Below, one piece after another: positions 8,205 to 15,977 of a stretch of DNA of 64,000 bases. The stretch is taken from NCBI GenBank assembly GCA_937996235.1, contig CALKVK010000035.1, positions 124,001-188,000 of the forward strand. The letters are read 5' to 3'. The stretch's first letter is position 1. The number at the start of each line of letters is the position of its first letter. Under the pieces are notes generated by a model. The model ran no database searches. It had not been told where the DNA came from and was given only the letters and a program-made list of their open reading frames with translations. The position numbers were made by a program, and so were the translations under genes. Origin of the DNA: an uncultured bacterium (GTDB taxonomy: Bacteria > Planctomycetota > JAJSAM01 > JAJVHW01).

Positions 8205-9151
8205 GGCGTCGCCCCGGGCAGCACGGGCGCCCCGTCGCGCACGCCGACGATCGTCGCGAGGGCGAGGCGCCGCGGCGTGCCGAAGCGCTCCGAGATCGCG
8301 TCGCACTTCGTCGTGAGCAGGCACGCGACCGCGGGGCCGAGATCGGGCCGGTTGCCGTAGGCGAGGTAGAAGTTCGCCTGCCCCTTCGTGAGCACGAGGT
8401 CCGCCCGCGCGATCTCGTCGCGCAGGCGCGGCGACGCCTCCTCGAGGGAGATGCCCAGCGTGTCCGGACCCGCCTCGAAGATCTCGTCGGCGGCCGCGTC
8501 GAGGCCGACCGCGCGGAAGTCGTCGAGGGTCGCGTCGGAGGTGATCGGTCCGCCGCGGTACGGCACCACGACCGTCGCGCCGTACGAGCGCAGCTCGCGC
8601 ACGAGCAGCGCGTCGAACGCGATCTCCCCGACGTTGTCGGGCACGTACAGGATGCGGCGCGCGGCGCGCGCCAGGCGCTCGATCGCGGCGGTCTGGTCGA
8701 CGTCGAAGCCGCGCGCGACGACGCCGCGCAACATGCCCTCGATCTCGTCGGCGCCGAACCCGTAGCCGATGCCCGCGGTCCGGAAGTCGAGGTGGTTGCC
8801 CGCGACGGCCCAGCGGCAGAGCGTCGCGAAGCGCTCGCCCGGCGGCAGGGCGGCGACGTCGGCCGCGACGCGCCCGGCGAGCTCGCGGCCCACCCGGTTG
8901 CACGCGTCGCGCAGCTCGCGGAACGGCAGCACGTCCCGGGCCTCGTCCTTGAGGATGCGGTGCACCCCGGTGATGAACCACGACGGCAGGTGGCTCTCGC
9001 CCCAGTGGGCGTCGAGCCACGCCTCGGCGCGGCCGAGTATCCGCGCCCCGAGCTCCGGCGGGTAGCCGAGCAGGTCGACGGCGCCGCGCAGGTCGTGGAC
9101 GATGCACGGGCGGCAGCGCGGGTCCAGCACGGGGATGCGGGGCGTCGGCAT
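8201..9151 (-). CDS. DUF89 (ARMT1-like) metal-dependent damage-control phosphatase
   Basis: 316 residues. DUF89 proteins are metal-dependent phosphatases thought to remove harmful phosphorylated metabolites. Signatures are the N-terminal Cys pair DPRCRPC (C13 and C16), typical of prokaryotic subfamily I, and VPDNVGEIAFDALLVREL (about residues 166-183) whose Asp-Asn and Glu-Asp residues bind metal, then VLTKGQANFYLAYG. The start is uncertain: ATG at 9151 stands 11 bases after TATTCT on the minus strand, while an in-frame ATG at 9190 would add 13 residues; neither has a Shine-Dalgarno. The stop overlaps the start of the phosphatidyltransferase gene, which hints at a phospholipid-precursor substrate. 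Confidence 0.82.
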   Translation of the reverse strand: MPTPRIPVLDPRCRPCIVHDLRGAVDLLGYPPELGARILGRAEAWLDAHWGESHLPSWFITGVHRILKDEARDVLPFRELRDACNRVGRELAGRVAADVAALPPGERFATLCRWAVAGNHLDFRTAGIGYGFGADEIEGMLRGVVARGFDVDQTAAIERLARAARRILYVPDNVGEIAFDALLVRELRSYGATVVVPYRGGPITSDATLDDFRAVGLDAAADEIFEAGPDTLGISLEEASPRLRDEIARADLVLTKGQANFYLAYGNRPDLGPAVACLLTTKCDAISERFGTPRRLALATIVGVRDGAPVLPGATP

Positions 9152-9262
9152 CGCGGTCGGGCAGAATAGGAGCGCCGCGACGGTCGGCATCGAAATACGG
9201 TGTCCCCGCCACGCGCTCCCGGATGCGCGCAGGCGGCTCCCGCCACGGTCGTCCAACACCCC

Positions 9263-10552
9263 ATGCACACGCACTCCCGCCGCGCCGAACGGGGCGTCGC
9301 CCTGCTCCTCGTGCTCATCGCCATCGTGCTCATGGCCGCGCTGGCGACCGAGCTGACGCAGACGGCGACGACGCAGGGACGGCTCGGGCGCAGCGCCATG
9401 AACGACTTCCTGCTGCGCACGGCGGCCGAGGGCCGGATGCACATCCTCCGCGCGTCGCTGCGCTACGACGCGACGAACGGCGACAACGTGGACACGGAGG
9501 ACGACGACTGGGCGTGGAGCAAGCACACGGATCTCTCGGACTGGGGCGAGCGCTCGGCGACGGGCGTGCCGGAGGGCGGCGAGGACTCCGTCGCGTACAG
9601 CAACACCGACGTGCAGCTCGTCGCCTGGTGCGAGGACGAGCGGAGCAAGCTGAACCTCACGGGCCTGAGCCGCCCCGAGGACTCGCCCGAGTACCGCAAC
9701 ACGCGCGAGACGCTGCTGCGCCTGATCGACGAGTTCCGCGACGGCTGGAGCTCGCTCGACCTCTCGGAGTCCGACGCCCAGGAGATGGTCGACGACCTGA
9801 CGGAGTGGCTGCGCGACCAGAGCGAGGACGACGCCAACCCGATCCCGCCGGTGGCCTCCGGGCGCGGTCGCCTGCAGTCGGTGGACGACCTGCTGCGGGT
9901 GCCCGGCGGCAAGTGGAAGCGCGAGATCCTGTACGCCGTCAAGGACGTGGACGTCGATCCCGACGCCGAGTCCGACGACCTGCCCGAGACGGCCGACGGC
10001 GAGTGGCGCCGACCGAACGGCGTGCCCGGGCTCGTCGAGTTCCTGACGGTGCACCTCGAGAGCGGTGGCACGCCCGCGCTGCGGATCAACGTCAACACGG
10101 CGCCGAAGGCGCTCCTGCGCGCGCTGTTCGACGAGCGCGACCGCGAGCTCGGCGACGCGATCGTCGACCACCGCCGCGAGGGGGCCGGCGAGACCGACGA
10201 CACGGGCTCCGGCACGGGGGACTCCTCGGGCGACGGCGCCGAGACCGGCTACTTCAAGACCAAGGCCGACCTCACGAAGGTGGAGGGCATGGCCGAGTCG
10301 CTCGACGAGTACCCGCGCCTCAACTACTTCGCGGACACGCGCAGCGACGTCTACTCCTGCTACGTGATCGCGAGCATGGTCACGGGCACGTACGACGCCG
10401 ACCCGGACGCCGACCCGGACGACGAGGACGCGGGGCCGCGCGACATCGAGGCGCGGCTCCAGCGGCGCGACGTGGTCCAGCGCACGGAGCAGGGCTTCAT
10501 CACCCTGTACTCCGAGATCCGCCACGACCCCGTTCTGCGCGACCGGTACTAG
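9263..10552 (+). CDS. Type II secretion minor pseudopilin, GspK-like
   Basis: 429 residues. The N terminus is a prepilin leader and pilin helix: basic MHTHSRRAERG, then VALLLVLIAIVLMAALATE with the peptidase cut expected after the glycine. The body has the GspK pattern of long helical domains, including KLNLTGL and RINVNTAPKALLRALF (about residues 270-285), where GspK normally reads NVNTA. Two acidic Gly/Ser/Asp-rich inserts interrupt it. GspK caps the pseudopilus tip with GspI and GspJ, but no other gsp gene is adjacent, so it is an orphan here. Start at 9263 gives a short basic leader; an in-frame start at 9200 would add 21 residues. Confidence 0.8.
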   Translation: MHTHSRRAERGVALLLVLIAIVLMAALATELTQTATTQGRLGRSAMNDFLLRTAAEGRMHILRASLRYDATNGDNVDTEDDDWAWSKHTDLSDWGERSATGVPEGGEDSVAYSNTDVQLVAWCEDERSKLNLTGLSRPEDSPEYRNTRETLLRLIDEFRDGWSSLDLSESDAQEMVDDLTEWLRDQSEDDANPIPPVASGRGRLQSVDDLLRVPGGKWKREILYAVKDVDVDPDAESDDLPETADGEWRRPNGVPGLVEFLTVHLESGGTPALRINVNTAPKALLRALFDERDRELGDAIVDHRREGAGETDDTGSGTGDSSGDGAETGYFKTKADLTKVEGMAESLDEYPRLNYFADTRSDVYSCYVIASMVTGTYDADPDADPDDEDAGPRDIEARLQRRDVVQRTEQGFITLYSEIRHDPVLRDRY

Positions 10553-10602
10553 GCACGGCCAGCCGCCGCATTGCGCGCGACGGCCGCGCTCCGGCGGGTA
10601 AC

Positions 10603-10632
10603 TTGACCGCCACGCCGCGACCGCTCTACGGT
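10603..10632 (+). promoter_or_regulatory. Promoter of the aroF-tpiA-secG run
   Basis: TTGACC (10603-10608), 18-base spacer, TACGGT (10627-10632). A start of transcription near 10639 leaves a leader of about 12 bases before the ATG at 10651. Confidence 0.55.
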
Positions 10633-10650
10633 CCCGGAATCGACCCGGCC

Positions 10651-11706
10651 ATGATCATCCTCTGCCGCAGCGACCTCAGCCCCGAACAGCGCGCGCACCT
10701 GCGCGGCGCGGTGTCCGGCCTCGGCTGCGGCTGGTACGAGCGCGAGGAGGGCGGACGCACCGTCTTCGAGACGGCCCCCGCCGGCGACGCGCACCGCCGG
10801 GCGTTCGAGGCGCAGCCGGGGGTCGAGCGCGTGTTCGCCGGCGAGCCGGGCGCGCACCTGGCGACGCGCGCGCACCGCGAGCGGCCGACGCGCGTGCGCG
10901 TGCGCGACCTCGAGTTCGGCGCGGGGGCCGCGGTGATGATCGCCGGGCCGTGCGCCGTGGAGGGTCTCGACGTCCTGCTCGAGATCGCGCGCGCCGTGCG
11001 CGACGCGGGCGCGCAGGTGCTGCGCGGCGGCGCGTTCAAGCCGCGCACGTCGCCGTACGACTTCCGCGGGCTCGGCCGCGAGGGTCTCGAGATGCTCGCC
11101 GAGGCCGGGCGGGCGACGGGCCTGCCCGTCGTCACGGAGGTCCTCGACACGCGCGACGTGGAGCTCGTGGAGCGGCACGCCGACGTGCTGCAGGTGGGCT
11201 CCCGCAACATGCACAACTTCGCGCTGCTCGCCGAGGTGGGCCGCACGCGCAAGCCGGTGCTGCTGAAGCGCGGGATGAGCGCGACGGTGGACGAGATGCT
11301 CACGTCGGCCGAGTACGTGCTCTCGGGCGGCAACGCCGACGTGGTGCTGTGCGAACGCGGCATCCGGACGTTCGAGACGGCGGCGCGCAACACGCTCGAC
11401 CTCACGGCCGTGCCGCTGCTCGCCGAGCGCACGCACCTGCCCGTCGTGGTCGACCCGTCGCACGCGTGCGGCCGCCGCGCGCTCGTCGCACCGCTGGCGC
11501 GCGCGGCGGTCGCCGTCGGCGCCGCGGGCGTGATGCTCGAGGTCCACGTGCGGCCGGACGAGGCGCGCTGCGACGCGCGCCAGGCGATCCTGCCGAGCGA
11601 GCTGGCCGAGATCGTGCGCGACGTGCGCGCCGTCGAGCGCGCGCTCCCCCCGCAGGCGGCCGAGACGCGCCGCGAGCCGCGGCGCGAGCCGGAGAGTGTC
11701 GCGTGA
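10651..11706 (+). CDS. aroF: 3-deoxy-7-phosphoheptulonate (DAHP) synthase, type I-beta
   Basis: Condenses phosphoenolpyruvate and erythrose-4-phosphate, committing carbon to aromatic amino acids. 351 residues: an N-terminal ferredoxin-like regulatory domain (about 1-75, MIILCRSDLSPEQRAHLRG), then a KDO8P/DAHP-synthase barrel. Key motifs: AGPCAVEG, GGAFKPRTSPYDF, LLKRGMSATVDEML, NADVVLCERGIRTFE and DPSHACGRR. The N-terminal domain is typical of the beta subtype, where it mediates feedback inhibition by Phe/Tyr or prephenate. The extreme C terminus is an Arg/Glu-rich tail. The stop overlaps the tpiA start by four bases. Confidence 0.95.
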   Translation: MIILCRSDLSPEQRAHLRGAVSGLGCGWYEREEGGRTVFETAPAGDAHRRAFEAQPGVERVFAGEPGAHLATRAHRERPTRVRVRDLEFGAGAAVMIAGPCAVEGLDVLLEIARAVRDAGAQVLRGGAFKPRTSPYDFRGLGREGLEMLAEAGRATGLPVVTEVLDTRDVELVERHADVLQVGSRNMHNFALLAEVGRTRKPVLLKRGMSATVDEMLTSAEYVLSGGNADVVLCERGIRTFETAARNTLDLTAVPLLAERTHLPVVVDPSHACGRRALVAPLARAAVAVGAAGVMLEVHVRPDEARCDARQAILPSELAEIVRDVRAVERALPPQAAETRREPRREPESVA

Positions 11707-12461
11707 GCACGCGCGCGCGCCTGGTCGCGGGCAACTGGAAGATGCACCTCGTCGCCGCGGGCGCCCGGGAGCTCGCGGCGGCGACGGCCGCCGCCGCCGC
11801 CCGCCACCCGGGCCCCGACGTGGCGGTGATCCCCGCGTTCACGCTGCTCGCGGCCGCGCGCGGCGCCCTCGCGGGCTCGCGGGTCGCGCTCGGTGCGCAG
11901 GCCTGCCACGAGGCCCCGCAGGGCGCGCACACCGGCGAGGTCAGCGCGGCGATGCTCGTGGACGCGGGCTGCTCCCTGGTTCTCGCAGGCCACAGCGAGC
12001 GCCGCGCGGCCGGCGAGAGCGACGCCCAGGTGGGCGCACGTGCGGCCGCCGCGCTCGCCGCGGGCCTGCGCGTGGTGCTGTGCGTCGGCGAGACGCTCGG
12101 GGAGCGCGAGGCCGAGGCCACGGAGGCCGTCCTGGCACGCCAGCTCGCGGCCGGGCTCGCGCCGCTCCCGGCGACGGCGCTCGAGCGCCTCGACCTGGCC
12201 TACGAGCCGGTCTGGGCGATCGGAACCGGTCGCACGGCGACGCCGGAGATCGCAGCGGCGGCGCACCGCCACCTGCGCAGCCTCCTGGTCGGGAAGTACG
12301 GCGCCGGCGGCGCCGGGCCGCGCATCCTCTACGGCGGCAGCGTCAAGCCGCAGAATGCGGCCGAGCTGCTCGCCGCCGACGAGGTCGGCGGACTCCTGGT
12401 CGGAGGCGCGTCGCTCGAGGCGCAGGCGTTCGAGGGCATCATCGAGGCGGCGGCGCGCTGA
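11703..12461 (+). CDS. tpiA: Triose-phosphate isomerase
   Basis: Interconverts dihydroxyacetone phosphate and glyceraldehyde-3-phosphate in glycolysis. 252 residues, the normal length. Catalytic residues are all visible: the lysine in VAGNWKMH, the histidine in LAGHSERR, the glutamate in AYEPVWAIGTG, and the phosphate loop ILYGGSVKPQNA. The GTG at 11703 overlaps the aroF stop (GTGA), so it is translated with aroF. secG follows after 21 bases; tpiA-secG adjacency is common in bacteria. Confidence 0.98.
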   Translation: MSTRARLVAGNWKMHLVAAGARELAAATAAAAARHPGPDVAVIPAFTLLAAARGALAGSRVALGAQACHEAPQGAHTGEVSAAMLVDAGCSLVLAGHSERRAAGESDAQVGARAAAALAAGLRVVLCVGETLGEREAEATEAVLARQLAAGLAPLPATALERLDLAYEPVWAIGTGRTATPEIAAAAHRHLRSLLVGKYGAGGAGPRILYGGSVKPQNAAELLAADEVGGLLVGGASLEAQAFEGIIEAAAR

Positions 12462-12482
12462 GCCGCCGGTCGGAGACCGAGC

Positions 12483-12812
12483 ATGCAGTTCGTCCTGGGT
12501 CTGCTCCTGTTCATCGCCGTGGCGTCGTCGATCCTGCTCATGGTCGTGATCCTGCTGCAGGAGCCGAAGGGCGGCGGCCTCGCCGCGGCGCTCGGCGGCA
12601 GCGGCATGGAGGCGATCGGCGTCAACACCGGCAGCGTGAACAAGTTCACGTCGGCCGTCGCGACGGTCTGGGTCGTCGCGTGCCTGCTCCACGCGGTGCT
12701 GATGGGCACGGGCACGGCGCACCAGGGCGGCTCGAACGGCGACGCGCCGGCGGCCCCCGGCGGCGCGCCGGGCGACGGGGACGCGCCGGCCCCGGGGGAC
12801 TCCGGCAAGTGA
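12483..12812 (+). CDS. secG: Preprotein translocase subunit SecG
   Basis: Small inner-membrane subunit that assists SecYE in protein export. 109 residues with two hydrophobic segments (about 1-22 and 55-75) around the conserved cytoplasmic loop LLQEPKGGGLAAALGG. The tail after residue 75 is an unusual Gly/Ala/Pro/Asp-rich low-complexity stretch of about 30 residues, probably disordered. ATG at 12483, 21 bases after tpiA. Confidence 0.95.
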   Translation: MQFVLGLLLFIAVASSILLMVVILLQEPKGGGLAAALGGSGMEAIGVNTGSVNKFTSAVATVWVVACLLHAVLMGTGTAHQGGSNGDAPAAPGGAPGDGDAPAPGDSGK

Positions 12813-12876
12813 GCGCCGGCGGGCGGACCGGGTCCGCCCGGTCGCGCTCCCGAGGACCCGCGAGGACGCTCCGCCC

Positions 12877-13776
12877 GTGACCGCCGCCGCACCCCTCCCG
12901 CTCCACTCCATGACCGGCTTCGGCCGCGGGGCGCGCGAGGCGGACGGGATCGCGGTGCGCGTCGAGGCGCGGAGCGTCAACGCCCGGCACCTGAAGGTGG
13001 GCTGTCGCGCCCCCGCCGAGTTCGACGCGCGCCACGCCGACATCGAGGCGCTGGTGCGCACGCGCTTCGAGCGCGGCACGGTCTCCGTGTCGATCTCCGT
13101 CGAGCGCCGCCGCGCGGCGGCGCCCGCGGCGATCGACGCGGCCGTGCTCGCGGACTACGTCGCGCAGGCGCGCGCCGCGGCCGCGCGCGCGGGGATCGCG
13201 GGCGAGCCGACCCTCGACACGCTGCTGCGCCTGCCCGGCGTGCTCAGCGACCCGGGCGAGCGGGCGCTCGCGGACGCCGACTGGGAGCTCGCGGCGGCCG
13301 CGATCGGCGCGGCGCTCGACGACCTCGGCGAGATGCGCCGGCGCGAAGGTGCCGCCCTCGCGGGCGTGCTGCGCGCGGGGGCCGACGAGATCGACCGCCT
13401 GGCGGCGCGCGTGCGCGCGCGGGTGCCGGTCGCCCTCGCGGAGCACCGCGAGCGCATGCGCGAGCGCCTCGCGGCGCTGCTCGAGCCGGGCCACGACGTC
13501 CCGGCGGAGCTGCTCGCCCGGGAGGTCGCGGTGCTCGCGGAGCGGAGCGACGTCGCGGAGGAGCTCGAGCGCCTGGCGAGCCACGTCGCGCAGTGGCGCG
13601 ACGCGCTCGACGCCGGCGGCCCCGTGGGCCGGCGCCTCGAGTTCCTCTCGCAGGAGCTCGGGCGCGAGGCCAACACCATCGGCTCGAAGACGGCGGACGC
13701 CGAGATCCGCGACGCCGTGATCGGCATGAAGCTGGCCGTGGACCGCCTGAAGGAGCAGTCGGCGAACCTCGAATGA
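12877..13776 (+). CDS. YicC/YloC-family endoribonuclease
   Basis: 299 residues. YicC-like proteins are hexameric endoribonucleases that influence small-RNA and mRNA decay. The family start SMTGFGRG (residues 11-18) is followed by VEARSVNARHLKVGCR, and the end LGREANTIGSKTADAEI with a C-terminal LKEQSANLE closes the protein as expected. GTG at 12877 with GAGGA about 10 bases upstream. The stop shares ATGA with gmk (13773-13776). The order yicC-gmk-rpoZ-coaC matches the widely conserved neighbourhood in bacteria. Confidence 0.93.
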   Translation: MTAAAPLPLHSMTGFGRGAREADGIAVRVEARSVNARHLKVGCRAPAEFDARHADIEALVRTRFERGTVSVSISVERRRAAAPAAIDAAVLADYVAQARAAAARAGIAGEPTLDTLLRLPGVLSDPGERALADADWELAAAAIGAALDDLGEMRRREGAALAGVLRAGADEIDRLAARVRARVPVALAEHRERMRERLAALLEPGHDVPAELLAREVAVLAERSDVAEELERLASHVAQWRDALDAGGPVGRRLEFLSQELGREANTIGSKTADAEIRDAVIGMKLAVDRLKEQSANLE

Positions 13777-14336
13777 CGCCCCCGCGCGGCCGCCTGCTCG
13801 TCCTCTCCGGTCCGTCGGGCGTCGGGAAGACCACGGTGGCCGAGGGGCTCCTGCGCAATCCGCGCATCGCGCGCGCCGTGACGGCGACGACGCGCCCGCG
13901 CCGGCCGCACGAGATCCCGGGCCGCGACTACCACTTCCTGATCGAGCCCGAGTTCCGCGCGCGCATCGCCGCGGGGCGCTTCCTCGAGCACGCGCTCGTG
14001 CACGGGCACCTGTACGGCACGCCGCGCGAGGAGGTCGAGCGCATCGTCGCCTCGGGCCGCACCTGCCTGCTCGTGATCGACGTCCAGGGCGCCGCGACCT
14101 TGCGCTCGGCGGGCGTCGCGGCCCTCTACGTGTTCCTCGTGCCCCCGTCGTGGGCCGAGCTCGAGCGCCGCCTGCGCGGGCGCGGCACGGAGGCCGACGG
14201 CACGCTGCGGGTGCGGCTCGACGCCGCACGGGACGAGCTCTCCCGCCAGGGCGAGTACGACACGGTCGTAATGAATGATGACCTCGAGCGCGCGATCCAC
14301 GAGATTGAGGGGCTCGTCTCGCGCTCCGGGGGCTGA
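13773..14336 (+). CDS. gmk: Guanylate kinase
   Basis: Phosphorylates GMP to GDP with ATP; essential in nucleotide supply. 187 residues. P-loop SGPSGVGKTT (about 12-21), GMP-binding TTRPRRPHEIPGRDYHF, then GHLYGTPREEVE, and the lid region RGRGTEADGTLRVRL. The ATG overlaps the yicC stop by four bases (ATGA). guaB and guaA, which make GMP, are found at the other end of the window. Confidence 0.97.
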   Translation: MTPPRGRLLVLSGPSGVGKTTVAEGLLRNPRIARAVTATTRPRRPHEIPGRDYHFLIEPEFRARIAAGRFLEHALVHGHLYGTPREEVERIVASGRTCLLVIDVQGAATLRSAGVAALYVFLVPPSWAELERRLRGRGTEADGTLRVRLDAARDELSRQGEYDTVVMNDDLERAIHEIEGLVSRSGG

Positions 14337-14412
14337 TCCCGGAGCGGCGGCCGACGGCACGCAGCACGAGCGGGGCACAGCGCGCACCAGAACGGGCGCC
14401 GGGAGGCACACC

Positions 14413-14625
14413 ATGGGGATCGACACCATCCGCCAGATCGACCGCCTGGACGACCGGGTGGGCGGGCGCTTCCTGCTCACCTCGCTGATCCAGCGCCGCA
14501 TCCAGGAACTGATCAAGGGCTCGCCGCGCCTCGTCGACGGCACGACCCCGCTGCGCACGGCGCTGCTCGAGATCGAGTCCGGCAAGATCGAGGCCGGCCG
14601 CGGCTCCGAGGAGCCCGCGCTCTAG
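14413..14625 (+). CDS. rpoZ: DNA-directed RNA polymerase omega subunit
   Basis: A 70-residue protein; omega helps fold and assemble the beta-prime subunit. GRFLLTSLIQRRIQELIKG matches the omega core, followed by the helix TALLEIESGKIEAG. The start is the ATG at 14413, preceded by GGGAGG at 14401-14406; the sequence upstream in frame is non-conserved. Between gmk and coaC as in many bacteria. Confidence 0.9.
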   Translation: MGIDTIRQIDRLDDRVGGRFLLTSLIQRRIQELIKGSPRLVDGTTPLRTALLEIESGKIEAGRGSEEPAL

Positions 14626-14634
14626 GTCGAGCCC

Positions 14635-15207
14635 GTGCAGTCCCTCTCCGAGGGCCCGCCCGCCGCGCGCCGCCGCGTCGTCCTCGGCATCTGCGGCAGC
14701 ATCGCCGCCTACAAGGGCGCGGACCTCTGCTCGAAGCTCGTGCAGGCCGGGCACGAGGTCACGGTCGTGATGACGGACGCCGCGACGAAGCTCGTCGGCC
14801 CGCTCACGTTCGCCGCGCTGACCGCCCGCCCGGTGGCGACCGACGCGACCACGACCGAGGCGGGGGTGCACGTCGAGCACATCGGCCTCGCCGACCGCGC
14901 GGAGTGCCTCGTCGTGGCGCCCGCGACCGCCAACTTCCTCGCGAAGGCGGCCCACGGCATCGCCGACGACGTGCTCACGTCCGCGCTCCTCGCCGTGACC
15001 TGCCCGGTGCTCGTGGCGCCCGCCATGAACGTGCGCATGTGGGACCACCCCGCGGTGCGGCGCAACCTCGCGGCGTGCCGCGACCTCGGCTACGAGATCG
15101 TCGAGCCGGGCGACGGCTACCTCGCGTGCGGCGACTGGGGCGCGGGGCGCCTCGCCGAGCCCGCCGCGATCGCCGAGCGCGTCGCGGCCGTGCTCGCCCG
15201 CGCCTGA
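14635..15207 (+). CDS. coaC: Phosphopantothenoylcysteine decarboxylase (CoaC half of CoaBC)
   Basis: FMN enzyme that decarboxylates 4'-phosphopantothenoylcysteine in coenzyme A synthesis. 190 residues: flavin site GICGSIAAYKGADLCSKL, active-site histidine in VEHIGLAD (about residue 82), the PAMNVRMW motif with its asparagine (about 132), and the catalytic loop GYLACGDWGAGRL. It stops where most bacterial CoaBC proteins continue into CoaB; here the CoaB half is a separate gene on the opposite strand, 15 bases further on. GTG start at 14635, nine bases after rpoZ. Confidence 0.95.
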   Translation: MQSLSEGPPAARRRVVLGICGSIAAYKGADLCSKLVQAGHEVTVVMTDAATKLVGPLTFAALTARPVATDATTTEAGVHVEHIGLADRAECLVVAPATANFLAKAAHGIADDVLTSALLAVTCPVLVAPAMNVRMWDHPAVRRNLAACRDLGYEIVEPGDGYLACGDWGAGRLAEPAAIAERVAAVLARA

Positions 15208-15222
15208 CGCGCGGCGCGGCGT

Positions 15223-15867
15223 TCAGGGGCGCGCACGTGCGCGCGCGTCGAGCTCGACGAGCAGCTCGACCAGCCGCTCCGCCAGCTCGCGCTTCGTGAG
15301 GCCGGGCCACTCGGCCGTGGCGCCGAGCGCGCGGATGAGGCGGAAGTCGGCGCGCTCCGCGCCGAGCGCGGCCGGCGCGTCGACGACGATCGCGTCGAGG
15401 CCCTTCGCCACGAGCTTGCGACGCGCCTCCGCCTCGGCGTCCTCGACCTGCAGCGCGAAGCCCACCACGGGCCGCCGGCCGCGGCCGGCGGCGAGGGTCG
15501 CGACGATGTCGGGGTTCCGCACGAGCGCGAGCGTCTCGCCCGTCGCGCCCTTCGGCGGCTTGCCGGGGTGGCGCACGGCGGGGCGGTGGTCGGCGACCGC
15601 GGCGGTGGCGACGAGCGCGTCGCACTCCGGCCACTCGCGCTCGCACGCGGCGAGCATCTCGCACGCGGAGACCACGCGCACGGTGCACACGCCGGGCGCC
15701 TCCGGCGCGGGGAGGTGCGTGGGGCCGAGCACGAGCCGCGCCTCGTGACCGCGGCGCGCGAGGGCGGCGGCGAGCTCGATCCCCTGCCTGCCCGTGGCGC
15801 CGTTCGAGAGGAACCGCACCGCGTCGAGGTGCTCGCGGGTCGGACCGGCGGTGACGAGGACGCGCAC
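15223..15867 (-). CDS. coaB: Phosphopantothenate-cysteine ligase (CoaB half of CoaBC)
   Basis: Joins 4'-phosphopantothenate with cysteine using a nucleotide triphosphate, the step before CoaC. 214 residues: VLVTAGPTREHLDAVRFLSN and GATGRQGIELAAAL at the nucleotide-binding N terminus, ATAAVADHRP, and AKGLDAIVVD. K-x-K-like GKPPKGATGE carries the conserved lysine region. The GTG at 15867 is preceded at six bases by TACGCT (minus strand), a leaderless arrangement. Convergent with coaC, so the two subunits of one pathway step pair are not co-transcribed. A fused CoaBC is the usual state. Confidence 0.92.
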   Translation of the reverse strand: MRVLVTAGPTREHLDAVRFLSNGATGRQGIELAAALARRGHEARLVLGPTHLPAPEAPGVCTVRVVSACEMLAACEREWPECDALVATAAVADHRPAVRHPGKPPKGATGETLALVRNPDIVATLAAGRGRRPVVGFALQVEDAEAEARRKLVAKGLDAIVVDAPAALGAERADFRLIRALGATAEWPGLTKRELAERLVELLVELDARARARP

Positions 15868-15873
15868 GCAGAG

Positions 15874-15879
15874 AGCGTA
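15874..15879 (-). promoter_or_regulatory. -10-like TACGCT for leaderless coaB
   Basis: On the minus strand TACGCT lies six bases before the coaB GTG at 15867. No Shine-Dalgarno fits. Divergent from the ftsK promoter 50 bases away. Confidence 0.4.
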
Positions 15880-15926
15880 CCGCGCGTGCCGGGTGGTCGC
15901 GCAGACTGGGCCGGGACCACGAGGTG

Positions 15927-15954
15927 TTGCGCTCGTATCGTGTTTCACTACAAT
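15927..15954 (+). promoter_or_regulatory. ftsK promoter
   Basis: TTGCGC (15927-15932), 16-base spacer, TACAAT (15949-15954), the best -10 in the window. Transcription near 15961 leaves a short leader with GGGAG at 15961-15965 ahead of the GTG at 15978. Confidence 0.6.
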
Positions 15955-15977
15955 CCCTGCGGGAGTCGCCGCACATC

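Noticed and set aside
15924..15977. In-frame GTG at 15924 as the start of ftsK
   Set aside because: The -10 TACAAT at 15949-15954 lies downstream of it, and the added residues show no conservation; GTG at 15978 fits better.
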